From positions 1-64,000 of the forward strand of contig LWDH01000058.1 of NCBI GenBank assembly GCA_002083395.1: a stretch of DNA of 64,000 bases, in the 5' to 3' direction. Below, piece after piece: positions 45,304 to 55,380 of this stretch. The notes under the pieces are model-generated. The model ran no database searches and was not told where the DNA came from. It saw nothing but the letters and a program-made list of their open reading frames with translations. Positions within the stretch are counted from its first letter, which is position 1, and each line of letters begins with the position of its first letter. This DNA is from Proteobacteria bacterium SG_bin4. Lineage in GTDB: Bacteria > Pseudomonadota > Gammaproteobacteria > Burkholderiales > Nitrosomonadaceae. A program made the position numbers and the translations under genes.

Positions 45304-48081
45304 ATGTCCTATAACGCATTTATTTCCTATAGTCATGCAGCAGATGGAAAGTTAGCACCAACATTGCAGCATGCTTTGCATCGTATCGCAAAACCATGGT
45401 ACAAAATTCGTGCATTACATATTTTTCGCGACCAAACCAATCTCTCAGTTGCACCAGAACTGTGGCAATCGATTCTAAATGCATTAAGTGATTCGCAGTA
45501 TTTCATACTGCTTGCTTCACCTGAAGCAGCTGGATCTAAATGGGTGCAACAAGAAGTCGATTATTGGTTGACTAGCAAATCAAAGGCCACACTTTTAATT
45601 GCCTTAACAGAAGGCAACATAGCGTGGGATAGCGAAACAAACGACTTTGATTGGAATTTGACGACTGCGCTGCCGCAAAAGCTAAAAAATGTTTTTACTG
45701 CTGAGCCTTTCTATATTGATCTCCGGCAACAAAAAAAAGAAAGCCAATTATCGTTAAGTGATCCATTATTTTTAGATGCAGCTGCAACAATCGCAGCAAC
45801 ACTACATGGTGTTTCAAAAGATCAGCTTGTAGGAGAAGACTTAAAGCAACATCGAATAACTAAGTGGCTGACAAGATCAGTAGCTACTTTACTGGTTGGA
45901 TTATCGATCGCAACCTCTCTGGGTTTTCTTACAGCAAAGAAACAGAGAAATGCAGCATTAGTAGAAAAATTTTATGTCCAAGCCGAATCTGCAATCCAAA
46001 ATCCCGGAGACATGAATGGCGATCCAGTTCATGCCCATTTGCTAGCAGCGCAAGCCTACCGATTACAGCCTGACAATCCTACGGCTTACAAAGCCCTCTT
46101 ATCGACACTGCTATCATCTCATACACATCAAAACTTGATCGGCCACCAGAAAGATATTAAGAAAATCGCTTACAGTCCGGATGGAAACTACTTAGCAAGT
46201 ATAAGCGATGAAGGTTTGATTGTATGGAATACACACAGCAGTAGAGTAACTAAAAAATTTTTAAGCTTCTTGGGCAATGAATTAAGTGCTGTTGCCTTCA
46301 GTCAGGATGGTCAACAAGTTGTTACCGGAAATAAGAGCGGTGATCTAATTTTTTGGGAAGTTGCCAATGGCAACCAGCTTGCATTAATACCAGCAAGTGA
46401 CACTATTGGCGACGAAAAGATCTCCGGAATGGTCACAAGCATCTCGTTTAGCACAGATGGTAAACAATTATTAACCGCACACGAGGGCGGAATGTTAAAG
46501 ATTTTAAATCTGGCTACGAAAGAAAAAATAAAAATTTGGCGTAGCCATGAAGGTGGACTAATCGAAGCACATTTCCACCCAATAAATAACAAATCAATCC
46601 TCAGCTACCGCATCGATAGCCAAGGCGAAGATCTTTATATGAAATTATGGAGTCAGGATAATTTTAAAGAAGTAAAAAAATGGAAGATTACCGTCGGATC
46701 GGATGAAGGGATAACACACGAGCCAACAGTCATTAGTCCTAATGGTAAACATATCCTCAGCAAATACTTGTTAGATTTAATGCTCTGGAATACGGATAGT
46801 GATGAGAATCTTAAAGAAAGATTGGCATTAAAAAGAGGAGAATATTTGCTTAATGATATTGGTAACAGGTTATTTTCATTCAATTTTAATGGACAACAAT
46901 TTGCCACCTATAAAGTGGATATAACAAGCAGTATTGTAAATATCTGGAATTTTAATGAGAGCAAAACAAAGGATAATGCAATCACTTTAAAAGCAAAATG
47001 GAATGATATCAGAGGCCTACGAAGCTTGGTGTTTAATCCCAGTGGCACACAAATCGCAGGGGGCGGAGCAGGAGGTAACCTAGTGGTATGGAATATTTCG
47101 GCAGGTGATCGACTCTCACAGCCATGGCTAGAATTAAACGAAACTGGCATGAATGGTTTCGGAGGTTTTGCTTTCAGTGGCGATGAAATGCGATTCGTTA
47201 TTAATTGGGATTCTTCCGGAGCCAAGGTTTTTGATTTTGATAATAATCAAAAGAAATTTGCTTTAACTAAAGAAATACGAAGCAACGACATTGCAGTAAC
47301 GAGCATCGCTTTAAGCCGAGACGGTAAACGATTACTGTTAGGAGGCAATGATGATAATGGCTTAGCTTTAGAAATATGGTCTCTTACCTCAGATCAGCAA
47401 AATGATCCTCCAATAAAAATTCTCGCCCCTGGTCATACAACTCCAAAGCATGTAGTTTTTAGTGAAGCTGAAAGAAAAATATATGCCGTTACAGCAAATG
47501 GAAGATTACTTTCTTGGCTGGGAGATTCATATCAAGAAATACCACTCATAGGAAACAATGATGATCAAATTAACCAGGCGGCTTTTAGTCCTGATAGGAA
47601 AGTTCTCATGACGACAAGTAATAATCACAGCGGTATCAGGTTATGGGAAACTACGACAGGAGAATGCTATAAAGGCTCTACTGGGAATTGTCGGATTCAA
47701 CTTGGTCACGAAGAAAGTAACATTGAGGGTATCGCCTTTAGTCCAGATGGAAAATTAGCTGTTAGCGCTAGCTTAATTTCTCTTTGGGTTTTATGGGATG
47801 TAACAACTGGTGAAGTAATTGCCAGGAAAGAAATTAGCGATCCAGATTATGAGCAAAGGTTTGGGCAAATACACTTCCGCTTCGATAATAAGATTTTATT
47901 TCATTCGTGGAATCATAAGGATGATAATCGGTGGATATTATGGGATGTTAATCCAAAAAATCTTATTGAACATGCCTGCGAAGTAGCCGGACGTTCGTTT
48001 ACTACGAACGAATGGACTCGGTTTGTTGGCGACGATTTTCTGGATTATGAAGAAAGGGCTTGCAAAACTAATAAGTCCTAG
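45304..48081 (+). CDS. TIR - transmembrane - WD40 protein
   Basis: A 925-residue protein. A TIR domain (1-140) begins [17 protein letters not shown], with [14 protein letters not shown] and [11 protein letters not shown]; Glu84 is at the position of the catalytic Glu in NAD-cleaving TIR domains. One transmembrane helix follows (192-210), then a helical TPR-like stretch (about 215-270, [20 protein letters not shown]) and a long WD40/propeller region with about eleven blades (for example [33 protein letters not shown]). The architecture is that of a membrane-tethered TIR effector with a sensing propeller. Base composition is AT-rich, unlike the adjoining sdhA. Its last 14 bases overlap the sdhA stop on the other strand, and the last five residues come from that overlap. 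Confidence 0.88.
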   Translation: MSYNAFISYSHAADGKLAPTLQHALHRIAKPWYKIRALHIFRDQTNLSVAPELWQSILNALSDSQYFILLASPEAAGSKWVQQEVDYWLTSKSKATLLIALTEGNIAWDSETNDFDWNLTTALPQKLKNVFTAEPFYIDLRQQKKESQLSLSDPLFLDAAATIAATLHGVSKDQLVGEDLKQHRITKWLTRSVATLLVGLSIATSLGFLTAKKQRNAALVEKFYVQAESAIQNPGDMNGDPVHAHLLAAQAYRLQPDNPTAYKALLSTLLSSHTHQNLIGHQKDIKKIAYSPDGNYLASISDEGLIVWNTHSSRVTKKFLSFLGNELSAVAFSQDGQQVVTGNKSGDLIFWEVANGNQLALIPASDTIGDEKISGMVTSISFSTDGKQLLTAHEGGMLKILNLATKEKIKIWRSHEGGLIEAHFHPINNKSILSYRIDSQGEDLYMKLWSQDNFKEVKKWKITVGSDEGITHEPTVISPNGKHILSKYLLDLMLWNTDSDENLKERLALKRGEYLLNDIGNRLFSFNFNGQQFATYKVDITSSIVNIWNFNESKTKDNAITLKAKWNDIRGLRSLVFNPSGTQIAGGGAGGNLVVWNISAGDRLSQPWLELNETGMNGFGGFAFSGDEMRFVINWDSSGAKVFDFDNNQKKFALTKEIRSNDIAVTSIALSRDGKRLLLGGNDDNGLALEIWSLTSDQQNDPPIKILAPGHTTPKHVVFSEAERKIYAVTANGRLLSWLGDSYQEIPLIGNNDDQINQAAFSPDRKVLMTTSNNHSGIRLWETTTGECYKGSTGNCRIQLGHEESNIEGIAFSPDGKLAVSASLISLWVLWDVTTGEVIARKEISDPDYEQRFGQIHFRFDNKILFHSWNHKDDNRWILWDVNPKNLIEHACEVAGRSFTTNEWTRFVGDDFLDYEERACKTNKS

Positions 48082-49831
48082 CTTTTGGCGGAAATGATTC
48101 TACTGTAATCGGTTTCAACCGAACCGGCTTATAATCCAGGCGATTGTCTGCGCTGAAAAACAGCGTGTGTTTTAACCATTTGACGTCGTCACGTTCGGGG
48201 AAATCGTCGCGGGCATGAGCGCCGCGGCTTTCGCGGCGGGCTTCAGCGGAGATCATGGTAGCAGTCGCGACTTCTTTCAGATTATCGAGTTCTAGCGCTT
48301 CGATGCGAGCGGTGTTGAAAACTTTGCTTTTATCCTTGATCTCTGTTTGTCCAACGCGTTTGCCCACTTCCAGGATTTTCTCGACGCCTTGCATCAGCAT
48401 ATCTTCGAAACGGAACACGCCGCAATAGGTCTGCATGGTTTTAGCCAGCGCAGCATGCACTTGCGAGACATTTTCGCCGTCTTTCTGAGTTTCCAGCCGT
48501 GCCAGTCGCGCCAAGGTTTTATCCGCAGCATTGTCCGGCAACGGCTTATGATGCGGATTTGTTTTCAGATCTTCGAGAATTTGATGTGCCGCTGCGCGAC
48601 CAAAAACCACCAGATCGAGAAGCGAATTGGTTCCCAGCCGGTTGGCGCCATGCACCGATACGCACGCGCATTCACCGACAGCATAGAAGCCGGAAACGAT
48701 CTCTTCCGGACCGGTTTTATACGGTGCAACTACTTGCCCGAAATAATTAGTCGGAATGCCACCCATCATGTAATGCGCCGTCGGTACCACCGGAATCGGT
48801 TCATTGATCGGATCGACATGCGCGAATTTCATCGCCAGTTCACGGATACCGGGCAGCCGCGTCTTGATGATTTCCGCGCCGAGATGATCGAGTTTCAGCA
48901 ACAAGTGGTCGCTTTCGTCGCCGCAGCCGCGGCCATCTTTAATTTCCGTCGTCATCGCCCGGGATACCACATCGCGGCTCGCCAAGTCCTTGGCATTCGG
49001 CGCATAACGCTCCATAAAACGCTCACCGTTGCGATTCAGCAAATAGCCGCCCTCACCGCGCACCGCTTCGCTGATCAATACACCGACACCGTACACGCCA
49101 GTCGGGTGAAATTGCCAGAACTCCATGTCTTCCAACGGAATCCCGGCGCGCGCCGCCATCCCCAGTCCATCGCCGGTGTTGATCAAAGCATTGGTGCTGG
49201 CTTGAAAAATGCGCCCGCCACCACCGGTTGCGAATAAGGTGGCTCGTGCCTGCAGGATCGATACTTCGCCGGTTTCCATTTCCAGCGCAATTACGCCGAG
49301 CACGTCACCCTGCTCATCGCGAATCAGATCCAACGCCATCCATTCGACAAAAAACTGTGTATTGGCGCTGACATTACGTTGATACAGCGTGTGTAATAGC
49401 GCGTGACCGGTACGGTCTGCCGCCGCGCACGAGCGCGTGGCTTGCGCCCCACCGAAATTTTGCGATTGTCCGCCGAACGGGCGCTGGTAAATTTTACCGT
49501 TCTCCAGGCGATCGAACGGCATGCCAAAATGTTCCAGTTCGTAGACCACTTCATTGGCCTGGCGGCACATGAATTCGATGGCATCCTGATCGCCGAGATA
49601 ATCCGAGCCTTTGACGGTGTCGTACATGTGCCAATGCCAATTGTCTTCGGTGACATTGCCCAGCGACGCGGCAATACCGCCTTGTGCCGATACTGTGTGC
49701 GAACGTGTAGGAAAAACTTTGGAGAGTACTGCGACTTTTAACCCCGCCTCGGATAGTTGCAACGCCGCACGCATGCCGGCGCCACCCGCACCGACAATGA
49801 CTACATCGAATTTTCTTTTGGTTATCGCCAC
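48068..49831 (-). CDS. sdhA: succinate dehydrogenase flavoprotein subunit
   Basis: Catalytic subunit of complex II; oxidises succinate to fumarate and passes electrons to SdhB. 587 residues. The FAD-binding [11 protein letters not shown] motif, His45 in [11 protein letters not shown] (covalent FAD attachment site as in E. coli), and the active-site [21 protein letters not shown] region are intact. The C-terminus ends FPPKARTY, the usual end. Start is GTG at 49829-49831, one base after the sdhD stop. sdhB, which normally follows, is absent; the TIR-WD40 gene converges on the end instead. Confidence 0.96.
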   Translation of the reverse strand: MAITKRKFDVVIVGAGGAGMRAALQLSEAGLKVAVLSKVFPTRSHTVSAQGGIAASLGNVTEDNWHWHMYDTVKGSDYLGDQDAIEFMCRQANEVVYELEHFGMPFDRLENGKIYQRPFGGQSQNFGGAQATRSCAAADRTGHALLHTLYQRNVSANTQFFVEWMALDLIRDEQGDVLGVIALEMETGEVSILQARATLFATGGGGRIFQASTNALINTGDGLGMAARAGIPLEDMEFWQFHPTGVYGVGVLISEAVRGEGGYLLNRNGERFMERYAPNAKDLASRDVVSRAMTTEIKDGRGCGDESDHLLLKLDHLGAEIIKTRLPGIRELAMKFAHVDPINEPIPVVPTAHYMMGGIPTNYFGQVVAPYKTGPEEIVSGFYAVGECACVSVHGANRLGTNSLLDLVVFGRAAAHQILEDLKTNPHHKPLPDNAADKTLARLARLETQKDGENVSQVHAALAKTMQTYCGVFRFEDMLMQGVEKILEVGKRVGQTEIKDKSKVFNTARIEALELDNLKEVATATMISAEARRESRGAHARDDFPERDDVKWLKHTLFFSADNRLDYKPVRLKPITVESFPPKARTY

Positions 49832-49832
49832 A

Positions 49833-50186
49833 TTAACCCCATAAAATATCCGCCACCCACACCAGATAAAACAACAACGCGGTAATCACTGCGATTTGCA
49901 CGGGCAAGCGGATTGCTACCGGGTGCACGTAGTCCATCAGGATATTGCGCATACCGATCCATGCATGCCAAAACAAACAAATGAAAAACACCAAGGTCGC
50001 AATGCGCACTCCTTGATGACCGGACAATGCTTTCCAGGCAGCGTAATCTTGCGGTGCGGCAACACATAAAACGATTGCAAATCCAATCAGATAAAGCGTC
50101 ATCAGCACCGCCGTGACGCGTTGCGTCAACCAATCCTTCAAACCGTAATGCGCGCCGGTGACTGCCAATTTAGACGGTCTTACCAT
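49833..50186 (-). CDS. sdhD: succinate dehydrogenase membrane anchor SdhD
   Basis: A 117-residue hydrophobic subunit of complex II with three transmembrane helices and the haem-b/quinone site residues in [21 protein letters not shown] use the ATG at 50186 ([19 protein letters not shown]); the long frame to 50432 is only readthrough of sdhC in another frame. It overlaps sdhC by 7 bases. Confidence 0.9.
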   Translation of the reverse strand: MVRPSKLAVTGAHYGLKDWLTQRVTAVLMTLYLIGFAIVLCVAAPQDYAAWKALSGHQGVRIATLVFFICLFWHAWIGMRNILMDYVHPVAIRLPVQIAVITALLFYLVWVADILWG

Positions 50187-50569
50187 AACAGCACTCCCGC
50201 TAAAACCGTCAACGAAAATCCGGAAATCAGAACCACAATACCGCCCACTCGCGCATGCGGCAATGCAACACCGATATGCAAATCCAGCAATACATGGCGG
50301 ATACCGGCGCATAGATGGTGCAAAAAGAACCACAGCGATAGCAACAGTAGCCCCTTGACTGCAGGCATTTGCCAATAACCGATTAATATTTCGTAACTTT
50401 CCGGCGATTGCAACAATAGCTGCAGGCCGCACAATACCAGGGGTATACCGGGAAAAAACAACAAAGCGCCGCTGATTCGATGCAGTATGGAAACCACCGC
50501 AGGTAACGGCTGCTTGATCTTGAACAGATTCAGATGCTTGGGACGTCTAGGGTGTATTTTCGCTTCCAT
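50180..50569 (-). CDS. sdhC: succinate dehydrogenase cytochrome b556 subunit
   Basis: A 129-residue subunit of complex II that helps bind haem b and ubiquinone. Typical motifs RPKHLNLFKIKQPLPAVVSILHRISG and HHLCAGIRHVLLDLHIG (His ligand for haem) are seen in part here; three transmembrane helices follow in order. First gene of sdhCDA. Confidence 0.93.
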   Translation of the reverse strand: MEAKIHPRRPKHLNLFKIKQPLPAVVSILHRISGALLFFPGIPLVLCGLQLLLQSPESYEILIGYWQMPAVKGLLLLSLWFFLHHLCAGIRHVLLDLHIGVALPHARVGGIVVLISGFSLTVLAGVLLW

Positions 50570-50665
50570 GCGGGAAATTCTAACGTAGAAAATTCAGTCA
50601 CCAACCTTACAATGGAGTTTAGTCGGTTATGCTGCATGTTACAAGCGCTAACTGGGAGCTAAAAT

Positions 50666-50689
50666 AACCCGGCCTTAGCTTGCCGGGTT
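50666..50689. terminator. hairpin between doxX and sdhC
   Basis: AACCCGGC (50666-50673) / GCCGGGTT (50682-50689) with an 8-base loop and T-rich bases on both sides. It most likely ends the pirin-doxX transcript on the minus strand, keeping it out of sdhCDA. Confidence 0.7.
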
Positions 50690-50708
50690 TTTAGATTAAC
50701 AACTTCAA

Positions 50709-51086
50709 TTACAGAGTGCGGCGGCTATCCAAACTATAGCTTCCGGCGCCCTGTATCGCCAGCAGCAACAATCCGCCTGCAATCGCTATATTTTTCATGA
50801 ACATGATCATTTGCATCTGATCGGCAAGATTATTGTGAAAAATCGCTGCGGCCACTAACGTAAAGCCTGCCAATGCCAGCGATATCCATTTCGTTTGCCA
50901 ACCAGCAATAAGCGCCAGGCCGCCGCCAATTTCCAGCGCGATCACGAATGGTAACAGCATGCCAGGAATACCCATGGCTTCCATATAACCTTGCGTACCT
51001 TCGTAGCCGCCAATCTTAAAAATCCCTGATAGAAAAAAGATTTGTGCGAGAAATAGCCGTGCTATCAGTTGAGCAATTTTTTCCAT
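50709..51086 (-). CDS. DoxX-family membrane protein
   Basis: A 125-residue inner-membrane protein with four helices and the DoxX signature ARLFLAQIFFLSGIFKIGGY. Family members accompany redox or detoxification enzymes; the function is not settled. RBS AAGGAGA. It follows the pirin gene by 14 bases and probably shares its regulation by the divergent LysR protein. Confidence 0.82.
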   Translation of the reverse strand: MEKIAQLIARLFLAQIFFLSGIFKIGGYEGTQGYMEAMGIPGMLLPFVIALEIGGGLALIAGWQTKWISLALAGFTLVAAAIFHNNLADQMQMIMFMKNIAIAGGLLLLAIQGAGSYSLDSRRTL

Positions 51087-51100
51087 TTGAATCTCCTTAT

Positions 51101-51991
51101 TTAAATGGTTGAATGGGAATAATCGTTACGTTTTTTTATCCACGCGCGATTGCGCACAAAACTGTTGGTTTGAAAATCTTGCAGCGCTTGATCGATTTCT
51201 TCACGGGTATTCATCACAAACGGGCCGTACTGCACTACCGGCTCGCCGACCGGTTTGCCGCTGACAACCAACAACCGCGCCCCCTTTCTTCCTGCGGTAA
51301 AATCAAAAATCTCATCAGCGCCGCTCAATGCCGCCAGAGAATGCATTGCGACAAATTGCTGATGTAAATGCCCATCTCCTTCGAATACATACAGAAAACT
51401 GTGGTGCCGTGCGGGCAAACGATGTTGAAAGCGTTTGCCCGGTTGTACTTTCACATCGAAATAAGAAACATCGGTAACGGGATCGATAATGGGTGACTGC
51501 ACGTCGACATAACGGCCGATCAGCACTTTAACCCGGTAATCCGGCGCATCGACCACTGGAAAAGCTTCGGTGGCGTATTCCTGATATTCCGGATGATCCA
51601 TTTTGTGCGCCGCCGGCAGGTTGATCCACAATTGAAAACCGCGCATTAAGCCATTCTGCTGTTTCGGCATTTCCGAATGAATCACGCCACTGGCAGCCTT
51701 CATCCATTGCGCCGATCCCGGTCCCAAATCGCCGCGGTTACCCATGCTGTCCTGGTGCTCCATGTGACCATCGATCATGTAGGTGAAAGTAACGAAACCG
51801 CGATGCGGGTGTGATGGAAAACCGGCCAGATAATCTTCCGGTTTGTCGCTGCTGATATGATCCAGCAACAAGAATGGATCGTAATTGCGTATCACGGGTG
51901 TGCCAATCGTACGGTACACTGTGACTCCAGCGCCTTCCGGCACTGCCACTGCCGGGATGATTTGTGCTGCATTGACTGTCATAGTTTCCAT
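51101..51991 (-). CDS. pirin-family protein
   Basis: A 296-residue bicupin of the pirin family. Metal-binding residues are in FPSHPHRGFVTFTYMIDG and MDGHMEHQDSMG (His, His, His, Glu of the N-terminal cupin); GDLGPGSAQWMKAASGVIHSE (quoted in part) is diagnostic. Some bacterial pirins act as quercetin dioxygenases, others modify enzymes; the substrate here is unknown. An excellent AGGAGGGA precedes the ATG. Confidence 0.88.
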   Translation of the reverse strand: METMTVNAAQIIPAVAVPEGAGVTVYRTIGTPVIRNYDPFLLLDHISSDKPEDYLAGFPSHPHRGFVTFTYMIDGHMEHQDSMGNRGDLGPGSAQWMKAASGVIHSEMPKQQNGLMRGFQLWINLPAAHKMDHPEYQEYATEAFPVVDAPDYRVKVLIGRYVDVQSPIIDPVTDVSYFDVKVQPGKRFQHRLPARHHSFLYVFEGDGHLHQQFVAMHSLAALSGADEIFDFTAGRKGARLLVVSGKPVGEPVVQYGPFVMNTREEIDQALQDFQTNSFVRNRAWIKKRNDYSHSTI

Positions 51992-52117
51992 GACTCCCTC
52001 CTATTAATCTGTATGTTTATTTAATTGATGGAGAGCATTATCATCGTTGTTATAATAAGAATAAATATCTTCCAAAAGAAATAACTGTTCTCATAATAGC
52101 AACAATAAGGCACTTTT
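51992..52117. promoter_or_regulatory. divergent promoter region, pirin-doxX / LysR
   Basis: 126 bp between divergent starts, AT-rich, containing TATAAT at 52051-52056 and the RBS of each gene. LysR regulators usually bind such shared intervals and control the divergent operon; no specific operator palindrome could be identified with confidence. Confidence 0.45.
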
Positions 52118-53056
52118 ATGGATCGATACGAAAATATGAACACGTTCGTGCGCGTGGTCGAGACCGGCAGCATCAGCGCCGCCGCGGATCGTATGGATGT
52201 CGCTAAGTCCGTCGTAAGCCGTCGCTTGAAAGAACTCGAAACGCATCTGGGAGTGGAATTGTTTCATCGCACCACGAGGCAGATGAATCTGACCGACAGC
52301 GGCCGGGCGTTTTATCAGCAAACGGTTCGAATCCTCGCGGATATCCTCGAAGCCGAGCTCGCTACATCGCAATCACACGGCGCATTAAGAGGCAGCCTCA
52401 AAGTCGCTGTACCGCTGAGCTTTGGTCTGATGCATCTGGGACCGGCCATCAATGAATTTTTACAACAGCACCCGGACATTGAATTCGATCTGGACTTCAA
52501 CGACCGGCAAGTGGATTTACTGGCGGAAGGCTTCGATCTCGCCATTCGCATTGCCAGTTTGCCTGATTCAAGCTTAATCGCGCGCCACCTTGCACCCGTC
52601 CAAACAATCCTATGCGCCAGCCCGGACTATCTGGCACGTAATGGCGCACCGCAAGCACCGGAAGATCTGCATCAGCACCGTTGCCTGGCATACAACCTGA
52701 TTAGCAACATCGAGCAATGGCAGCTTCACGACGCGGGCGGTCAATTGATCAAGGTACCGATCAAACCCTATCTGAAAGCCGGCAATGGTCAATTTCTACG
52801 CGACGCTGCCACCGCCAGTTTGGGTATCGTGCTATTACCGACATTTATTGTCTATCAGGAAATCGAACAAGGCACGCTAGTACCGTTATTAGCTGATTAT
52901 CAGTGCCCGCCGCTCGCCGCTTACGCGATTTACCCGCAGACCCGCCATTTGTCACAGCGCGTCCGGGCATTCGTAGATTTTATGGTGAAACGCTTCGAGG
53001 GTTTGCCTTATTGGGATCAGTGTATGAATGAAATTAAAAAAGAAAATATTTCATAA
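52118..53056 (+). CDS. LysR-family transcriptional regulator
   Basis: A 312-residue regulator. Helix-turn-helix in residues 1-65 (TFVRVVETGSISAAADRMDVAKSVVSRRLKELE, quoted only as reference to its positions 9-41), followed by a LysR substrate-binding domain of two alpha/beta subdomains (about 95-300; DLAIRIASLPDSSLIARHL). The type with MDRYENMNTFVRVVETGS at the N-terminus commonly controls pirin, DoxX or oxidoreductase operons, which fits its divergent partner here. Confidence 0.9.
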   Translation: MDRYENMNTFVRVVETGSISAAADRMDVAKSVVSRRLKELETHLGVELFHRTTRQMNLTDSGRAFYQQTVRILADILEAELATSQSHGALRGSLKVAVPLSFGLMHLGPAINEFLQQHPDIEFDLDFNDRQVDLLAEGFDLAIRIASLPDSSLIARHLAPVQTILCASPDYLARNGAPQAPEDLHQHRCLAYNLISNIEQWQLHDAGGQLIKVPIKPYLKAGNGQFLRDAATASLGIVLLPTFIVYQEIEQGTLVPLLADYQCPPLAAYAIYPQTRHLSQRVRAFVDFMVKRFEGLPYWDQCMNEIKKENIS

Positions 53057-53101
53057 GTACTCTAATGCAACAAAAATAGATAAGGCTATCCGTGCGAAAC
53101 T

Positions 53102-53554
53102 TCATAGCATGTCGGGATACATCACGGTATGCAATACTGACTCGATCCCCGTGTCCTTTTCCTGACAACGAATCCACCAGACCGATCCTCTTCGCACACG
53201 CAATCCCGCCGGCACGACCGGAATCAAATGATGGACAACCTCACCGATCGTCGGTTGATGCCCCACAATCACGACTACGCCGGATGCACTGGGCCAGCCT
53301 GCGGCATTAAGCACCGCCTGGACATTTGCACCTGGCCCAACGGTACCATCGGTTATAAAATGTTCTGTCAAGGCGGTCGCTGTCTGCTGCGTCCGTCTTG
53401 TGGGACTGACAATCACTTGGGTGTGTTCCGGAAGCTTTGTCTGGAGCCAATTGGCCATCCGCTGTGCTTGATCCAATCCTTTATTGGTCAATTCGCGCGA
53501 TGCATCGGGGTAGGTATCTTCAGCTTCGGCGTGCCGCCATAAAATTAATTCCAT
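53102..53554 (-). CDS. sixA: phosphohistidine phosphatase SixA
   Basis: A 150-residue histidine phosphatase that dephosphorylates phosphohistidine on HPt or NPr proteins. Catalytic residues RHAEAED at the N-terminus (Arg-His), SPTRRTQQTA and GHQPTIG (second His) match SixA. Convergent with the LysR gene, 45 bases apart. Confidence 0.88.
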   Translation of the reverse strand: MELILWRHAEAEDTYPDASRELTNKGLDQAQRMANWLQTKLPEHTQVIVSPTRRTQQTATALTEHFITDGTVGPGANVQAVLNAAGWPSASGVVVIVGHQPTIGEVVHHLIPVVPAGLRVRRGSVWWIRCQEKDTGIESVLHTVMYPDML

Positions 53555-53576
53555 GATCGTTTATCTTTCCGGGGTT

Positions 53577-53882
53577 TCACAAAAGCTGCTGCAATTGGTT
53601 CAATCGCTGCTCCGGATTCGCTATTGGCTGCTGAATCACAACCAACTTGTGACGCGACTTGTCACCCTGCTTGAGTATCACCTGACTCAGCGGCACATCG
53701 AACCGATCCGCCAAATAACTCAACAACATCGCGTTGGCTTTACCCGCCACTGGCGCGGCAGCAAGCTTGATTTTCAATGCATCGCCGTGAATGCCTGCTA
53801 CCCCGGTAACTTTTGCGCCAGTTTGAATATGCAGCGTGAGTATCAAATTGTCCGCCTTGTCGTAGCGATACCATGGTGCCAT
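53577..53882 (-). CDS. DUF167 (YggU) family protein
   Basis: A 101-residue protein with the YggU/DUF167 signature VTGVAGIHGDALKIKLAAAPVAGKAN (abbreviated here to GDALKIKLAAAPVAGKAN). Structure known for homologues, function not. It follows yggT as in many proteobacteria; 12 bases separate them. Confidence 0.85.
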   Translation of the reverse strand: MAPWYRYDKADNLILTLHIQTGAKVTGVAGIHGDALKIKLAAAPVAGKANAMLLSYLADRFDVPLSQVILKQGDKSRHKLVVIQQPIANPEQRLNQLQQLL

Positions 53883-53894
53883 TCGATTACATAT

Positions 53895-54470
53895 TTAATG
53901 CAGCAATGCCGAAATTTGCATATGAAAACCCGCCACAATCATGAGTAGCACTTGAATCACAATCAGTACGAATAACGGCGATAAATCCACATTGGCAATC
54001 GGTGCGATGCGTCTGCGAAAAATCATCAAAAACGGTCGGGTAAAACCGTCCAGTAACGGCGCCAATGGGCTGTTCGGATTAACCCATGACAAAACCGCTT
54101 GCATGATGATCATAACCAGAATGATATAGAGTGTTGTTTTTACGATGGAAACAATTCCCAACAGTCCCATTATACCCAGCGAAAAAATGAGGTTGGCGTC
54201 GAAATCATAACCTTGCACGACATAGACACTGGTTACAATGATGCTTTCCAGCAGCCAGGCAAGCACCAACGTCGACATATCCATGCCCGCCCATCCAGGA
54301 ATTACACGGCGCGCCGGTCTGACCATAAAATCTGTGACTGCAATTAAAAATTGCGAGACAGAATTGTAATAAGGCACTCGCAACAGTTGAAAATAAAATC
54401 GCAGCAACAATGCTAATGAAAGTAAGCCCAGGAGGGTATCGATAAGAAAAACTAGAATCTGATTGGACAT
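53895..54470 (-). CDS. YggT-family membrane protein
   Basis: A 191-residue inner-membrane protein with two YggT repeats, each with two helices and the motif NPxxPLLDGFTRPFL or FTDFMVRPARRVIPG-like (here ITDFMVRPARRVIP region and LAPLLDGFTRPFLMIFRR). Downstream of proC and upstream of DUF167, a common order. Function unclear; homologues relate to ion homeostasis or cell division. Confidence 0.85.
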   Translation of the reverse strand: MSNQILVFLIDTLLGLLSLALLLRFYFQLLRVPYYNSVSQFLIAVTDFMVRPARRVIPGWAGMDMSTLVLAWLLESIIVTSVYVVQGYDFDANLIFSLGIMGLLGIVSIVKTTLYIILVMIIMQAVLSWVNPNSPLAPLLDGFTRPFLMIFRRRIAPIANVDLSPLFVLIVIQVLLMIVAGFHMQISALLH

Positions 54471-54529
54471 AGTAATTTTCCAGAAAACGAATTGTTAGTT
54501 AATGCATTACCCACTGACAACATCTAGCG

Positions 54530-55342
54530 CTATATCTTGCCGTATTCATCGCTCATTTCGCGAGAGCGATCATTCGCTGCATGAATGGCGGCTATGATCT
54601 TACACTTAATCTCATTTTTTTCCATCGTTAGAATTGCCTGCTCGGTGGTACCACCTTTCGAGGTCACTCGCGCTCGCAGAAGAGCCACGTCATCATCACT
54701 CGAACTCGCTAATTTGCTGGCGCCTGCAAAAGTCAGCAAACTTAAACGTTTGGCTTGCTCGGTTGTTAACCCCAGCTCTACACCTGCTTGCTGCATGGCT
54801 TCAATGAAATAGAAAACATAAGCCGGTCCGCTGCCCGAAATAGCGGTAACGGCATGCAATAACTCCTCTTCATTCACCCAAAGCGTCGAACCAACCGCTG
54901 CCAGAATTGATTCGGCATTTTTCTGGTCTTGTGGATCGATCCCCGGTGTCGCGTATAAACCGGCGACCCCGCTTCCTACGAGCGAGGGCGTATTCGGCAT
55001 AGCACGGATAACCCTGTTATGGTCATTTAACCAGCGTACGATATCGCTGGCGCGAATGCCGGCGGCTATCGATATCACTAATTGATTATCCAACACTGGC
55101 ACAAGGTCTCGCGTAAGATCACGTAACTGCTGGGGTTTTACCGATAACACAATAATATCGCAGCCTGCGATACCTTCTGCAAGATTCTCAAATACAGAAA
55201 TCCCATAATTCTGTTTTAATTTTTCACGGCTATCAGGATTAATTTCAATTACCTGCAATTGCTCTACAGAAAAACCCTGCCGTAATAATCCGCTGATTAA
55301 TGCGGAAGCCATATTCCCGCCGCCGACAAATGTAATTTTCAT
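54530..55342 (-). CDS. proC: pyrroline-5-carboxylate reductase
   Basis: Last enzyme of proline synthesis; reduces P5C with NAD(P)H. 270 residues. N-terminal dinucleotide fold FVGGGNMASALISGLL and the C-terminal substrate signature SGSGPAYVFYFIEAM and VTSKGGTTEQAI are intact. Confidence 0.95.
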   Translation of the reverse strand: MKITFVGGGNMASALISGLLRQGFSVEQLQVIEINPDSREKLKQNYGISVFENLAEGIAGCDIIVLSVKPQQLRDLTRDLVPVLDNQLVISIAAGIRASDIVRWLNDHNRVIRAMPNTPSLVGSGVAGLYATPGIDPQDQKNAESILAAVGSTLWVNEEELLHAVTAISGSGPAYVFYFIEAMQQAGVELGLTTEQAKRLSLLTFAGASKLASSSDDDVALLRARVTSKGGTTEQAILTMEKNEIKCKIIAAIHAANDRSREMSDEYGKI

Positions 55343-55380
55343 GATGTCCCTTATTGTGTCATTTACTAAGTCAAATCATC

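Noticed and set aside
49833..50432. 199-residue open frame covering sdhD
   Set aside because: The upstream 82 codons lie in a different frame of sdhC; the family N-terminus and overlap place the start at 50186.
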